Source of the DNA: JBNJFY01 sp051747265
GTDB lineage: Bacteria; Bacteroidota; Rhodothermia; Balneolales; Balneolaceae
DNA length: 64,000 bases
Assembly: GCA_051747265.1 (NCBI GenBank)
Contig: JBNJFY010000002.1
Coordinates: 1 to 64,000 of the forward strand
Direction of reading: 5' to 3'
In this document: positions 9,135 through 17,182 of the stretch, piece after piece
How positions within the stretch are numbered: the stretch's first letter is position 1
Layout of the letters: every line of letters starts with the position of its first letter
The notes under the pieces: model-generated
The model's database searches: none
What the model saw: the letters and a program-made list of their open reading frames with translations, nothing else
What the model was told of the DNA's origin: nothing
Made by a program: the position numbers and the translations under genes

Positions 9135-9980
9135 ATGCCTAAGATGCCTTTTTCCCGGATTCTGATACTTTTATCCTTCATCTTCATCTCATTAGCGTGT
9201 TCCAACAAGGAGATCGTCGAACCTCATACGCTAAATGGGTCAATCACTATTGATGGCGAACTATCTGACTGGCCTCATGATAAAGCCTTGTTACACTCCT
9301 CCGACTATTTTGACTATTACGTCACCCATGACCAGCATTATCTATATATATTCACCAGTTTCAAAAGCCAATTTTATCAACGGGCGGCTGAAAATGTGGG
9401 TTTTACGGTATATGTGGATAACGATCCGGAATTAAAACGTTCATTCGGAATCACCTATCCTCTGGGGGTAACCAATGCCATGCGGGAAATCCCCGGCGTG
9501 TTGGAGGAATATACCGATGACACTGAATGGCTGAATGAACCGGCCAACCAAAAACTTTGGGAATCCTTGCAATCCTCGGTATATGAAAAAGTGATGCTGA
9601 CCCGGCGTCTAAATTCCCGAGAGACTCCACAGCGATTAATTTTACCTTTGAAACAAATTAATGCCCAAGGCATAAAAATCGCGCGCAACAAGGACGGTCG
9701 TAAAATTCAGCTTGAAATGCGTATTCCCATCCAAAGTTCACGAACCGAGCAATTTGCGGCGGATCCTCGTGAAGGGCAACCTGTTCATATCGGTTTTGAA
9801 ATCCAACCGCCGGAATTTGATTTACGAGATGAGGTTAATGAAAATTCGGTTATGAGTAACCGCCAAAGGGGTAGCTATTATGGTAGTGGGCAACGGCGCC
9901 AGCCCTCCAGTTATGATTTAGAAAAAGCGATGTCGCGTCGCATGGGTGAGTATCGGCATTGGGTTTGGATTCAATTGTAA
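9135..9980 (+). CDS. Lipoprotein with CBM9-like beta domain
   Basis: This is a 281-residue secreted lipoprotein candidate, with a hydrophobic signal at about residues 7-20 and lipobox ISLAC placing the lipidated cysteine at 22. The mature part opens with the ITIDGELSDWP pattern that starts many carbohydrate-binding module family 9-like domains, and FTVYVDNDPE later fits the same fold. No catalytic residues are recognisable. The C-terminal 50 residues are rich in Arg, Gln, Ser and Tyr and may be disordered. It could bind a glycan or serve as an envelope scaffold; the function is not known. A second ATG lies nine bases downstream. Confidence 0.65.
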   Translation: MPKMPFSRILILLSFIFISLACSNKEIVEPHTLNGSITIDGELSDWPHDKALLHSSDYFDYYVTHDQHYLYIFTSFKSQFYQRAAENVGFTVYVDNDPELKRSFGITYPLGVTNAMREIPGVLEEYTDDTEWLNEPANQKLWESLQSSVYEKVMLTRRLNSRETPQRLILPLKQINAQGIKIARNKDGRKIQLEMRIPIQSSRTEQFAADPREGQPVHIGFEIQPPEFDLRDEVNENSVMSNRQRGSYYGSGQRRQPSSYDLEKAMSRRMGEYRHWVWIQL

Positions 9981-9997
9981 CTCCCCGCATAATTAAA

Positions 9998-10026
9998 AAA
10001 GGCGCCCCAATCTGAGGCGCCTTTCC
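9998..10026. terminator. Bidirectional terminator between lipoprotein gene and sodA
   Basis: AAAGGCGCC at 9998-10006 pairs with GGCGCCTTT at 10016-10024 around a 9-base loop. The A-run on the left and T-run on the right make it usable from both strands, as expected between these convergent genes. Confidence 0.8.
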
Positions 10027-10054
10027 AATAATAGATTGGCAGCTACTGTTGTTT

Positions 10055-10666
10055 CTAGGAAGTCGCGTCGGCGTAATACGCAGCTACTTGATCCCAGTTC
10101 ACAACATTCCAGAACGCGCTTACATAATCGGGGCGACGATTCTGGTAGTGCAAGTAATAAGCGTGCTCCCAAACATCCAGGCCTAAAATCGGAGTCAGTC
10201 CGTGCATGTAAGGGCTATCTTGGTTAGCCGTAGATAACACCTCTAAGCTACCATCTTCTTTTACGCACAACCAACCCCAACCGGAACCGAAACGTCCTTT
10301 GGCAGCCGAGGAAAATTCCTCTTTGAAATCTTCGAAGCTTCCAAACGCGTCATCAATTGCGTCGGCCAGATCACCTTCGGGCTTTCCACCGCCATTTGGA
10401 GAAAGAACGGTCCAGAACAAACTGTGATTGGCAAAACCACCACCATTATTCACAACAGCCTGTCGGATATCTTCGGGAATATCCTGCACATTGCGGAGTA
10501 CTTCTTCGATTGGCTTATCGGCCCAATCGGTTCCTTCCAAGGCGGCATTTGCCTTGTTGGTATACCCTTGGTGGTGTTTAGTGTGGTGAATCTTCATCGT
10601 CCGCTCGTCAATATGTGGTTCGAGCGCGTCATAATCATAGGGAAGATCGGGAAGCGTGTAAGCCAT
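10055..10666 (-). CDS. sodA: Superoxide dismutase, Mn/Fe family, Mn-type signature
   Basis: The 203-residue protein has all four metal ligands: His27, His81 (in ANHSLFW), Asp164 and His168 (in LGLDVWEHAYYLHY). The second-sphere glutamine lies in NQDSP at 148-152, which favours the manganese or cambialistic type over the iron type. No signal peptide is present, so the enzyme is cytoplasmic. An AAAGGA ribosome-binding sequence lies about eight bases before the ATG. The gene is divergent from the transhydrogenase gene, and the 221-base gap contains a perfect palindrome at 10769-10785. Confidence 0.95.
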   Translation of the reverse strand: MAYTLPDLPYDYDALEPHIDERTMKIHHTKHHQGYTNKANAALEGTDWADKPIEEVLRNVQDIPEDIRQAVVNNGGGFANHSLFWTVLSPNGGGKPEGDLADAIDDAFGSFEDFKEEFSSAAKGRFGSGWGWLCVKEDGSLEVLSTANQDSPYMHGLTPILGLDVWEHAYYLHYQNRRPDYVSAFWNVVNWDQVAAYYADATS

Positions 10667-10768
10667 AATCGTTATCCTTTAAGTTATAATTGGTATTGTT
10701 TTAAAAAAGCGTTAAAGCGGTAATGCTTTTGCCTTCAATAATTTACTCTCGGAATATAAAAGCAGTAT

Positions 10769-10785
10769 ATCATTTATAAAATGAT
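10769..10785. promoter_or_regulatory. Palindrome in the sodA / transhydrogenase divergent region
   Basis: ATCATTT and AAATGAT are perfect 7-base arms around a 3-base spacer. The AT-rich dyad resembles operators of Fur/PerR-type metal or peroxide regulators in size and composition, but it is not an exact match to a consensus I can name. Its position, about 100 bases from both divergent start codons, suits a shared oxidative-stress or metal operator. Confidence 0.35.
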
Positions 10786-10887
10786 TTCGTCCCGCCCTAT
10801 CGTTCCATTGAATTTACTGAGTTCCATTCGTCATTTTGCTTCAATTTATCCTACCTTTAGATAAACGGTTACGAGATAAATCCAGCT

Positions 10888-12360
10888 ATGAAACACGACT
10901 ACGATCTGATCATTCTAGGCAGCGGTCCCGCTGGCTTTGCCTGCGCTATGCAAGCTTCCAAATTCGGTAAGAAAACTTTGGTTGTGGAAGCCCATCCCAA
11001 ATATTTAGGGGGTACATGGATTAATACCGGAACAGTACCCAGCAAAGCCTTGCGAGCCAAAGCCCATACCATATTCGAATTCATCTCCCAGTTTGGACAT
11101 ATTGATACCGACGAGGGAAAACCTTACGAACGCTTTCGCATGCGGGATCTACTACAATTCAAGGATCAGACCTTGGAACATGAGAATCGTACCGTTAAGG
11201 AAGCGCTCATTAAAAACGAAGTGGACACCGCGCGTGGTCGAGGGCGGGTAGTAGATCCCCATAGCGTTGAAGTAGATTCCTTGATGGGGAGGACCCAAAC
11301 CTATACCGCTGAATTCATATTTGTAGCCACGGGTAGTCATCCGAGCTCCCCCAAAGATATCACCATTGATCACGAGCACATATTGGATAGCCAATCCATA
11401 TTGGATATTACTCATATTCCTCGTCGATTAGTGGTAGTGGGCGACGATGTGAACGCTCTGGAATACGCTACCATGTTTGCCGCGCTGGGAACCAAGGTTC
11501 GTATCTTGTTGTCCGGGGAACACCTACTGCCTTATTTGGATGCGGATGTACAGACCGAGCTACAACGAATTTTACAGAAGCGGCGCATCTCGCTACATCC
11601 CCGTACCGAAATTCATGATATCCAATACAACCCATTGCGAACCTGTACTGAAGTTCGATTTACAGAATCCAATAACAGTTCAGTAAACAATGAGGAACTG
11701 CGCGTATTGGAAACCGAGCACGTTCTGTATTTTGGCGGACGCACCCCCAATTCAACTGACCTGGGTTTAGAATCGGTGAATGTTACCACTGATGATCGAG
11801 GCTTTATCCAGGTGAACAAGCAGTATCAAACCTCGGTAGATTCAATATACGCTGCCGGTGATGTTATTGGGTTCCCAATGTTAACTTCCGCGTCTTTATC
11901 TCAAGGAAGGTTAGCCGCTTGTGATATGTTTGGCATCCCCGCCTTGGATGTGCCAGATGAAGCGCCCATAGGAATCTACTCCATTCCCGAAGTGGCCTAT
12001 ATTGGCCTTACAGAACAGGAAGCCAAGGAGCAAGGTCTGGATTACACAGTAGGGTGTGCTTATTTCAAAGATCTCACCAATGCCCAAATCCGGGATACGG
12101 AAGAAGGTCTCATCAAACTGATATTCCACACCGAGACCTTCAAACTGTTAGGCATACATATTATCGGCGATCAGGCCACCGAACTGATCCATACAGGGCA
12201 AGCTGTAATGTCGCTGAACGGTGATGTACGATATTTTATCCAGCATGTACTCAACTACCCCAGTTATACAGATGCCTATCGAACCGCTGCTTTCAACGGA
12301 GTTAATCGCGTGTTCAAAGCGGGGGTGAAATATCACGACATCTTGAACGAAAACCAATAA
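10888..12360 (+). CDS. sthA: Soluble pyridine nucleotide transhydrogenase (SthA-like flavoprotein)
   Basis: This 490-residue class I flavoprotein disulfide-reductase relative has the FAD-binding motif GSGPAG at 11-16, and the redox-cysteine loop is replaced by GGTWINTGTVPSKALR near 41-56. Loss of both redox cysteines is the hallmark of soluble transhydrogenases, which equilibrate NADPH and NADH. The late FAD motif YAAGDVIGFP and a C-terminal dimer domain are present. Oddly, the second nucleotide-binding motif reads VVVGDDVNALEYA where the family has GxGxxGxE, so two glycines are replaced. Either cofactor binding is unusual here or the protein is a divergent paralogue. It is divergent from sodA, consistent with redox homeostasis. 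Confidence 0.75.
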   Translation: MKHDYDLIILGSGPAGFACAMQASKFGKKTLVVEAHPKYLGGTWINTGTVPSKALRAKAHTIFEFISQFGHIDTDEGKPYERFRMRDLLQFKDQTLEHENRTVKEALIKNEVDTARGRGRVVDPHSVEVDSLMGRTQTYTAEFIFVATGSHPSSPKDITIDHEHILDSQSILDITHIPRRLVVVGDDVNALEYATMFAALGTKVRILLSGEHLLPYLDADVQTELQRILQKRRISLHPRTEIHDIQYNPLRTCTEVRFTESNNSSVNNEELRVLETEHVLYFGGRTPNSTDLGLESVNVTTDDRGFIQVNKQYQTSVDSIYAAGDVIGFPMLTSASLSQGRLAACDMFGIPALDVPDEAPIGIYSIPEVAYIGLTEQEAKEQGLDYTVGCAYFKDLTNAQIRDTEEGLIKLIFHTETFKLLGIHIIGDQATELIHTGQAVMSLNGDVRYFIQHVLNYPSYTDAYRTAAFNGVNRVFKAGVKYHDILNENQ

Positions 12361-12369
12361 CCCGTAACC

Positions 12370-13083
12370 CTATAAATAGTTGATAGCCATAGTGATACCA
12401 GTCTCATCTTTGGGTGGTTGCTCAGGCAGTGTTTTCAGTTCTTCTTCCCGGCTTTTCCAGACAAAATGAGCCAGCACCATGGCATCCACAATGTCATCTT
12501 CATCCACTTCATTGCGGCGATACTCCTCCTTGAGTTCTCGAAATCTATCCTTGGCATCCTTGTGACGCTGCGCGATAAGATCCAGCCGATGGCGTAGACC
12601 TTTTTTAGTTTTCTTCTTTTGCTGTAGAGGTTCACCGCCATTGAGACGCAAGAACAAAAACTCGGGATGCGATTCGAATACTTTCTCCCGCCACTCAGTT
12701 TCATTCTGCAATATTTGATCCACCTGACGGATTTTCGGTGTGATATTCCACGCCTGCAACGTCACCTTTTTCTCCGTGACGGAATAGCTCTGCATACACG
12801 CTTCTGCATAGGTAGGGGCGTGCAGAGCAGGACGAATGGGGGGATCAAAGATGGAAGAGCTGTAGTCGGATCCGAGATTTTCGCGTAATAGTCGGTCGCA
12901 CTCGCGGGTATATTGCTCACTTGCCAAACCTATAGGAATATCAATAAACACCCGATCCGCCGTATCAATGACCGTTTCCAAATCGAGCTGTTCTCGAAGC
13001 ACTTCGTATGTGAAGGCACCCTGCTCATCGACACCAATGGCAATCCAGCCGGCTTTACATCCGTCAATTCCTACGTACTTCAA
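12370..13083 (-). CDS. DUF429 family protein
   Basis: The 237-residue protein opens with YVGIDGCKAGWIAIGVD, the first strand of the RNase H-like fold found in DUF429 proteins, and continues with FIDIPIGLA, the second conserved acidic element. The ECDRLLRE and IFDPPIRPAL segments are typical of the family. The conserved acidic residues suggest metal-dependent nuclease-like chemistry, but no function has been established for the family to my knowledge. The gene ends nine bases from the convergent transhydrogenase gene and lies upstream of nothing else on its strand. Confidence 0.75.
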   Translation of the reverse strand: MKYVGIDGCKAGWIAIGVDEQGAFTYEVLREQLDLETVIDTADRVFIDIPIGLASEQYTRECDRLLRENLGSDYSSSIFDPPIRPALHAPTYAEACMQSYSVTEKKVTLQAWNITPKIRQVDQILQNETEWREKVFESHPEFLFLRLNGGEPLQQKKKTKKGLRHRLDLIAQRHKDAKDRFRELKEEYRRNEVDEDDIVDAMVLAHFVWKSREEELKTLPEQPPKDETGITMAINYL

Positions 13084-13128
13084 GCTTTCTCCTTTTTAAT
13101 ACCACTTGAACCCAGCAAACAGGCAGTG

Positions 13129-14919
13129 TTATTGATCTGCGTCTTCGTCTTTCGCAGCCGATTCCAACAGCTTAATATGCAGTTCTTCCAACTGTTCCGG
13201 ATCTACCTCAGACGGGCTGTTGTCCATCAAACTTTCCGCTTTCTTATTCTTGGGGAAGGCGATCACTTCACGAATACTGGAGGCACCCGCCAACAACATC
13301 ACGATTCGATCCAATCCAAAGGCGATTCCCCCGTGGGGCGGTGCTCCGTATTGGAAAGCATCCAGCAAGAAGCCAAACTTAGAGCGGGCCTCTTCCTCAT
13401 CGATTCCCAATAGCTCGAACATACGTTCTTGCATCTGTTGATCGTGAATACGAATAGAGCCCCCACCAATTTCATAGCCATTGAGCACCAAGTCGTAAGC
13501 CTGAGCTTTAACAGCCATCGGATCGGATTCCATTTTATCCACATCATCCGGTTTGGGCGCCGTAAATGGATGGTGCAAAGCAACATAACGATCGGCGTCT
13601 TCATCCCATTCCACCAGTGGAAAGTCGGTTACCCAGGCAAATGCGTAGGTATCATTGTCGGTAAGCTCCAGATCTGCGGCCATCATCTGTCGTAACTGCC
13701 CAGCTTGGTGATAAACATCCGGATCAGGTCCGGCCAGCAGTAAAACCAAGTCGCCCTTTTCGGCTCCAGCCCGGTCGGCCATAGCTTGCACAGTTTCATC
13801 TTCTAAAAACTTACCCACACTGCAGTTAGGCCCATCTTCTTCCATTTTAATGTAGATGAGTCCCGCCGCGCCGGTTTTCTCTTTCACACGTTCGGTCAGT
13901 CGGTCAATTGCGCCCCGACCAATATCACCTTCACCGGGCACATTGATGGCTACTACGGCACCGCCCTTGTCGATGGTGCTATCAAAGATTTTAAAACCGG
14001 AATTATTTAATAGGTCATTATAATTGTGGATTTGCATATCATAGCGCAGATCCGGCTTATCCGTACCATATTTGTGAATAGCCTCTTCGTAGCTCAGTCG
14101 CTGAAACGGTGTTTCAATATCTGCGTCGATGGTCTCTTTAAACAGTTGCTTCATCAACCGCTCCATCATAGAGTAAATCAGCTCCTCGGAGGGAAAAGAA
14201 AGCTCCACATCGATCTGCGTAAACTCCGGCTGACGATCGGCTCGCAAATCTTCATCACGGAAGCATTTGACAATCTGGAAGTAGCGATCATATCCGGAAA
14301 CCATCAAGATCTGCTTATAGGTCTGCGGACTTTGCGGCAAAGCAAAGAATTTGCCCGGATTCACCCGGCTGGGTACCAGATAATCTCGCGCGCCCTCGGG
14401 AGTACTGCGCATTAAGTAGGGCGTTTCAATTTCCGCGAAATCTTCATCGTAGAAAAAAGAACGTACGCTTTGATACGTTTTGGAGCGCAGCATCATGTTT
14501 TTTTGCATCTCCGGGCGGCGCAGATCCAGATACCGCAAACGCATGCGCAGTTCTTCGCCGGTGGTAATATCATCCTTGATCTCGAACGGAGTGGTTTCGG
14601 CCCGGGAATAGATAGTCAGTTCTTCGGCCAATACCTCGATTTCACCGGTAGGCATTTCATCGTTGATATTGCCCCCACGCGGTTGCACCTTCCCTTTCAC
14701 ACCGATCACATACTCGGAGCGTAGCTCTTCCGCTTGATCATGCAATTCCTGATTCTGCTCTGGAAATACTACCTGCGTAATGCCATAGCGATCCCGGAGA
14801 TCTACAAAGATAAGTCCACCCAGATTTCGACGAGCCGCTACCCATCCATTTAAAATCACTTCGTTTTCACTGTCAGATGCTCGGAGCGCTCCACAAGTAT
14901 GCGTACGTGTCCAACTCAT
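13129..14919 (-). CDS. aspS: Aspartyl-tRNA synthetase
   Basis: This 596-residue class II synthetase of the bacterial type has an N-terminal OB-fold anticodon-binding domain (about 1-105) and catalytic motif 2 around GYDRYFQIVKCFRDEDLR. A bacterial GAD insertion domain occupies the middle third. Motif 3 reads GIAFGLDRIVMLLAG, followed by SIREVIAFPKN near the C-terminus. It charges tRNA-Asp with aspartate; whether it is discriminating or also charges tRNA-Asn cannot be told here. The start codon is 28 bases from the first upstream ATG of the divergent response-regulator region. Confidence 0.97.
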   Translation of the reverse strand: MSWTRTHTCGALRASDSENEVILNGWVAARRNLGGLIFVDLRDRYGITQVVFPEQNQELHDQAEELRSEYVIGVKGKVQPRGGNINDEMPTGEIEVLAEELTIYSRAETTPFEIKDDITTGEELRMRLRYLDLRRPEMQKNMMLRSKTYQSVRSFFYDEDFAEIETPYLMRSTPEGARDYLVPSRVNPGKFFALPQSPQTYKQILMVSGYDRYFQIVKCFRDEDLRADRQPEFTQIDVELSFPSEELIYSMMERLMKQLFKETIDADIETPFQRLSYEEAIHKYGTDKPDLRYDMQIHNYNDLLNNSGFKIFDSTIDKGGAVVAINVPGEGDIGRGAIDRLTERVKEKTGAAGLIYIKMEEDGPNCSVGKFLEDETVQAMADRAGAEKGDLVLLLAGPDPDVYHQAGQLRQMMAADLELTDNDTYAFAWVTDFPLVEWDEDADRYVALHHPFTAPKPDDVDKMESDPMAVKAQAYDLVLNGYEIGGGSIRIHDQQMQERMFELLGIDEEEARSKFGFLLDAFQYGAPPHGGIAFGLDRIVMLLAGASSIREVIAFPKNKKAESLMDNSPSEVDPEQLEELHIKLLESAAKDEDADQ

Positions 14920-15130
14920 ACGATTCGTTCAATTCAATATTCAAGATTTGATGCAAAGAGCTCGAAAATACGGAATTTACAATACAGTTAACATTCGGTT
15001 ACCGCCCAAAATTCAGCTCTATCCGAATTTCATCTTATTAAATCTGAAATTATCATTTGCTGTTTGCCTCAACAGGGGGTTACTTATGAATAAGCTAATT
15101 ATTGAAATCCCCCATGCTACGGCAATAACC

Positions 15131-15784
15131 ATGTCATCAAGTGACAGCACAATTCGCGTACTGGTGGCGGATGATCATGAAATCGTGCGTTACGGTATTT
15201 GTTCGTCATTACGGGAGTGTGATTCTATTTCCGTAGTGGCTGAAGCCTCCAGTGGTCAAGAAGCCTTGGAAGCCTACCAAGCGGAACGGCCGGATGTGGC
15301 GGTGATCGATATTTCCATGCCCCAGAAAGATGGCATTTCCACCACTCAATCTATTCTGGAGTATGACCCTGATGCGCGTATTTTGATCCTTACCATGTAC
15401 GCGGATGAAGACTATATCAATAGAGGATTGCAAGCCGGTGCTTTGGGGTATGTTTTAAAAAACACCAACCGGGATACCTTGCAGGAAGCGATCGAGACGA
15501 TAGCCCAAGGCGATTCGTTTTTCAGTAGTGATGTTTCCACGATGATGGCTAAAAATTACGCTCGACTGAAGCGTAATAACAACGAAGACCAACCGGACCT
15601 AACCAAGCGGGAGTCTGAAATTCTCAAACTAATTGCCGACGGTTTTACCAGTCAACAAATCGCCGACCATCTGCATATCAGCCCGCGCACCGTGGATACG
15701 CACCGATCCAACCTGATGCAAAAACTGAAGGTTAAAAACACAGCCGCCCTGGTTCGATACGCGATTACTCACGATCTGGTATAG
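15131..15784 (+). CDS. NarL/FixJ-family response regulator (orphan)
   Basis: An N-terminal receiver domain (RVLVADDHE, phospho-acceptor Asp in VIDISMPQKDG) is joined to a C-terminal LuxR-type helix-turn-helix (LTKRESEILKLIADG and ISPRTVDTHRSNLM). I placed the start at 15131 because NarL-type proteins begin a few residues before RVLVADDHE. An in-frame ATG at 15086 has a better Shine-Dalgarno-like sequence (AGGGGG) and would add 15 residues, and the frame stays open to 14948. No histidine kinase gene is adjacent. It is followed by a long hairpin-rich 3' region rather than a gene. Confidence 0.9.
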   Translation: MSSSDSTIRVLVADDHEIVRYGICSSLRECDSISVVAEASSGQEALEAYQAERPDVAVIDISMPQKDGISTTQSILEYDPDARILILTMYADEDYINRGLQAGALGYVLKNTNRDTLQEAIETIAQGDSFFSSDVSTMMAKNYARLKRNNNEDQPDLTKRESEILKLIADGFTSQQIADHLHISPRTVDTHRSNLMQKLKVKNTAALVRYAITHDLV

Positions 15785-15822
15785 CGAATTCCCCTCCCCT
15801 ACGTAATTCTACTTAGTCCTGT

Positions 15823-15840
15823 ATCCGAAAAATTTCGGAT
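15823..15840. repeat. Perfect 8-bp inverted repeat
   Basis: ATCCGAAA and TTTCGGAT are separated by two bases. No T-run follows, so this is more likely a protein-binding dyad than a terminator. It lies 39 bases past the response-regulator stop and 25 bases before a putative promoter. Confidence 0.35.
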
Positions 15841-15898
15841 GGCAAAATACCGCCTAACGCCTATTGTTCAGACGCCTATTCCTAAATAGATTGATAAG

Positions 15899-16070
15899 AG
15901 CAAATGGGGTAATAGCCGTCTGTAGATGATATATAGCAGTCTCGCCTGAACAGCAGGCTGCTATTTCTTTTTACCAAATATTGGGGATCCATGTCTGGAT
16001 GTAAACATCCGGATAGTAAAAGCCACCAAAAAGAAAAAGCTTCGACTGAGAGAATCAGCGAAGCTTTTTT
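15899..16070 (+). ncRNA. Candidate small RNA with internal and terminal hairpins
   Basis: The 404-base gap from 15785 to 16188 has no convincing gene but is structured. TTGTTC at 15864-15869 and TAGATT at 15887-15892, 17 bases apart, resemble a sigma-70 promoter with transcription starting near 15899. A bulged hairpin with a T-rich tail ends at 15972. A stem of CTGGATG and CATCCGG around a 4-base loop sits near 16000, and a strong terminator lies at 16034-16070. Termination at the first or second hairpin would give an RNA of about 75 or 170 bases. It could equally be the 3' untranslated region of the response regulator. No conserved RNA family is recognised. Confidence 0.3.
15934..15972 (+). 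terminator. Bulged hairpin with T-rich tail after the response regulator
   Basis: AGCA-GCCTG pairs with CAGGC-TGCT, with a 5-base bulge on the 5' side, and TTTCTTTTT follows. It is a plausible intrinsic terminator on the plus strand, 150 bases past the response-regulator stop. Confidence 0.5.
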
Positions 16071-16071
16071 T
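16034..16071 (+). terminator. Strong intrinsic terminator
   Basis: AAAAAGCTTCG at 16034-16044 pairs with CGAAGCTTTTT at 16059-16069, followed by further T residues. The upstream transcription unit is the response regulator or the candidate small RNA. Confidence 0.75.
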
Positions 16072-16134
16072 GTGCGCTGATCAAAATAGATCGTGGACAA
16101 ATGCAGGGTGATACTTTATCCATGTTACCTCCCC

Positions 16135-16178
16135 AAAACAAAAAAGCCCTAAAGCGAACATATACATCACTTTAGGGC
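16135..16178 (-). terminator. Intrinsic terminator of the CAU tRNA gene
   Basis: On the minus strand GCCCTAAAG and CTTTAGGGC form a 9-bp stem around a 15-base loop, followed by TTTTTTG. It starts 11 bases past the tRNA 3' end. Confidence 0.85.
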
Positions 16179-16188
16179 AATTTCTTTG

Positions 16189-16262
16189 TAGCGTGGGGCG
16201 GAATCGAACCGCCGACCTCCGGGTTATGAATCCGACGCTCTCACCAACTGAGCTACCACGCC
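16189..16262 (-). tRNA. tRNA with CAU anticodon, probably elongator Met
   Basis: The 74-base cloverleaf has acceptor GGCGTGG paired with CCACGCT (G1-T72 wobble), D-arm GCTC-GAGC, anticodon loop TTCATAA and T-arm GGCGG-TTCGATT-CCGCC. The bottom anticodon-stem pair is an A-C mismatch. The 3' CCA is not encoded. CAU fits elongator Met best; initiator is unlikely without the three G-C pairs in the anticodon stem, and lysidine-modified Ile2 cannot be excluded. A decayed copy lies directly upstream. Confidence 0.9.
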
Positions 16263-16276
16263 ATCTTTTTATATCA

Positions 16277-16352
16277 ACGGTAATCGAACCGCCGACCTCT
16301 GAGTTAGGTATTCGACGCAATCACCTCTCCAACTTTGGGAAGATCCCACGCC
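16277..16352 (-). pseudogene. Decayed tandem copy of the CAU tRNA
   Basis: Fifteen bases upstream of the intact tRNA lies a second copy on the same strand. It shares an 18-base identical run covering the T-loop and variable region, plus the acceptor 5' strand GGCGTGG. The anticodon loop has become TACCTAA (U33 lost), the D-arm has gained about ten bases, the T-stem no longer pairs and the 3' acceptor strand is missing. It cannot fold as a working tRNA. The rest of 16353-16415 shows nothing further. Confidence 0.7.
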
Positions 16353-16415
16353 ATTCTCAGAAAGGCGCTAAATATAAGAGCTTTTCAGCAAAGAGTGAAG
16401 AGCAAACTCCAAAAA

Positions 16416-16982
16416 TTATACGGGTTCCGGTTGGCTGGCTTTTTCTTCGCACAATGTTTTCAGCTTTTCCAGCGATTTAACCACCTTCCGCTGAAACAGC
16501 AATTTGAAGAAGGGGGAGATAAATAATGCTTCTACCATGGAGCGCCAAAACGAGGATCCGAAGGTGTAGAATACGTGGGCCATTACATCTACCTGGAATT
16601 CTTTTTCCTCGGAGGCTTGCTCGCGAAGCACTTCTTTGGTTTCTTCATCATCAGCGAGCTCGATCATCGTGGAGATGCTGTTATCATCGAACATGTAGGT
16701 GATGCGGTTGAACTTATACGGATCGTCCACATCGGCAAAACTAAACTGGCGCCGAACTCTGGAATCCTTATAGGCATCCACCACGGTTAACTCTTTGGCA
16801 CCGAAAACACCAAACTGTTTTTGGGTTTGAATCAGATTAACCCCGTTCCGAATGGTTTCTTCCGGAGCTACATTTTTGAATCGAACGGGCGACCACCGCT
16901 CCACATTCTCGATAATACTGGCCATTTCCCATACGATTTCGTAGGGTGCTTCAATCGTGGTATAGACTTTAAACTCTGGCAT
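16416..16982 (-). CDS. SRPBCC (START/polyketide-cyclase fold) protein
   Basis: The 188-residue protein begins VYTTIEAPYEIVWEMASIIEN, the usual opening of SRPBCC ligand-binding domains, followed by ERWSP and a beta-rich core. Such proteins enclose a hydrophobic ligand in a deep cavity; family membership alone does not name it. No signal peptide or membrane helix stands out, although FISPFFKLLFQRK near 152-165 is hydrophobic. It is monocistronic and divergent from proS. The ligand and role are unknown. Confidence 0.7.
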   Translation of the reverse strand: MPEFKVYTTIEAPYEIVWEMASIIENVERWSPVRFKNVAPEETIRNGVNLIQTQKQFGVFGAKELTVVDAYKDSRVRRQFSFADVDDPYKFNRITYMFDDNSISTMIELADDEETKEVLREQASEEKEFQVDVMAHVFYTFGSSFWRSMVEALFISPFFKLLFQRKVVKSLEKLKTLCEEKASQPEPV

Positions 16983-17182
16983 CTTCGTGCTTATTTATTG
17001 ACGTAATGCAACTAAAATTGCTGGTATCCCCTCGTCTAAGTAACAGAAAAGTGGGCAAGAATGCATGTAAATTGTTGATTTACACCATTCTATATCCTCA
17101 AGACTCATCGCTATATCTTAACATTTAGAATGTTAACTTTGCAACTCATCACTCGAAATATTTGAAACCGCACAATTAAACC

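Noticed and set aside
14948..15130. N-terminal extension of the response regulator from the first in-frame ATG
   Set aside because: The added residues do not look like protein, and NarL-type proteins start close to the RVLVADDHE strand. An intermediate start at 15086 remains possible.
15994..16080. Short peptide ORF starting ATGTCTGGATGT
   Set aside because: It reads through the strong terminator stem at 16034-16070 and has no ribosome-binding sequence, so structure explains the region better.
16193..16526. Plus-strand open frames across the CAU tRNA
   Set aside because: They read the antisense strand of the tRNA and its decayed copy and have no supporting start or composition.
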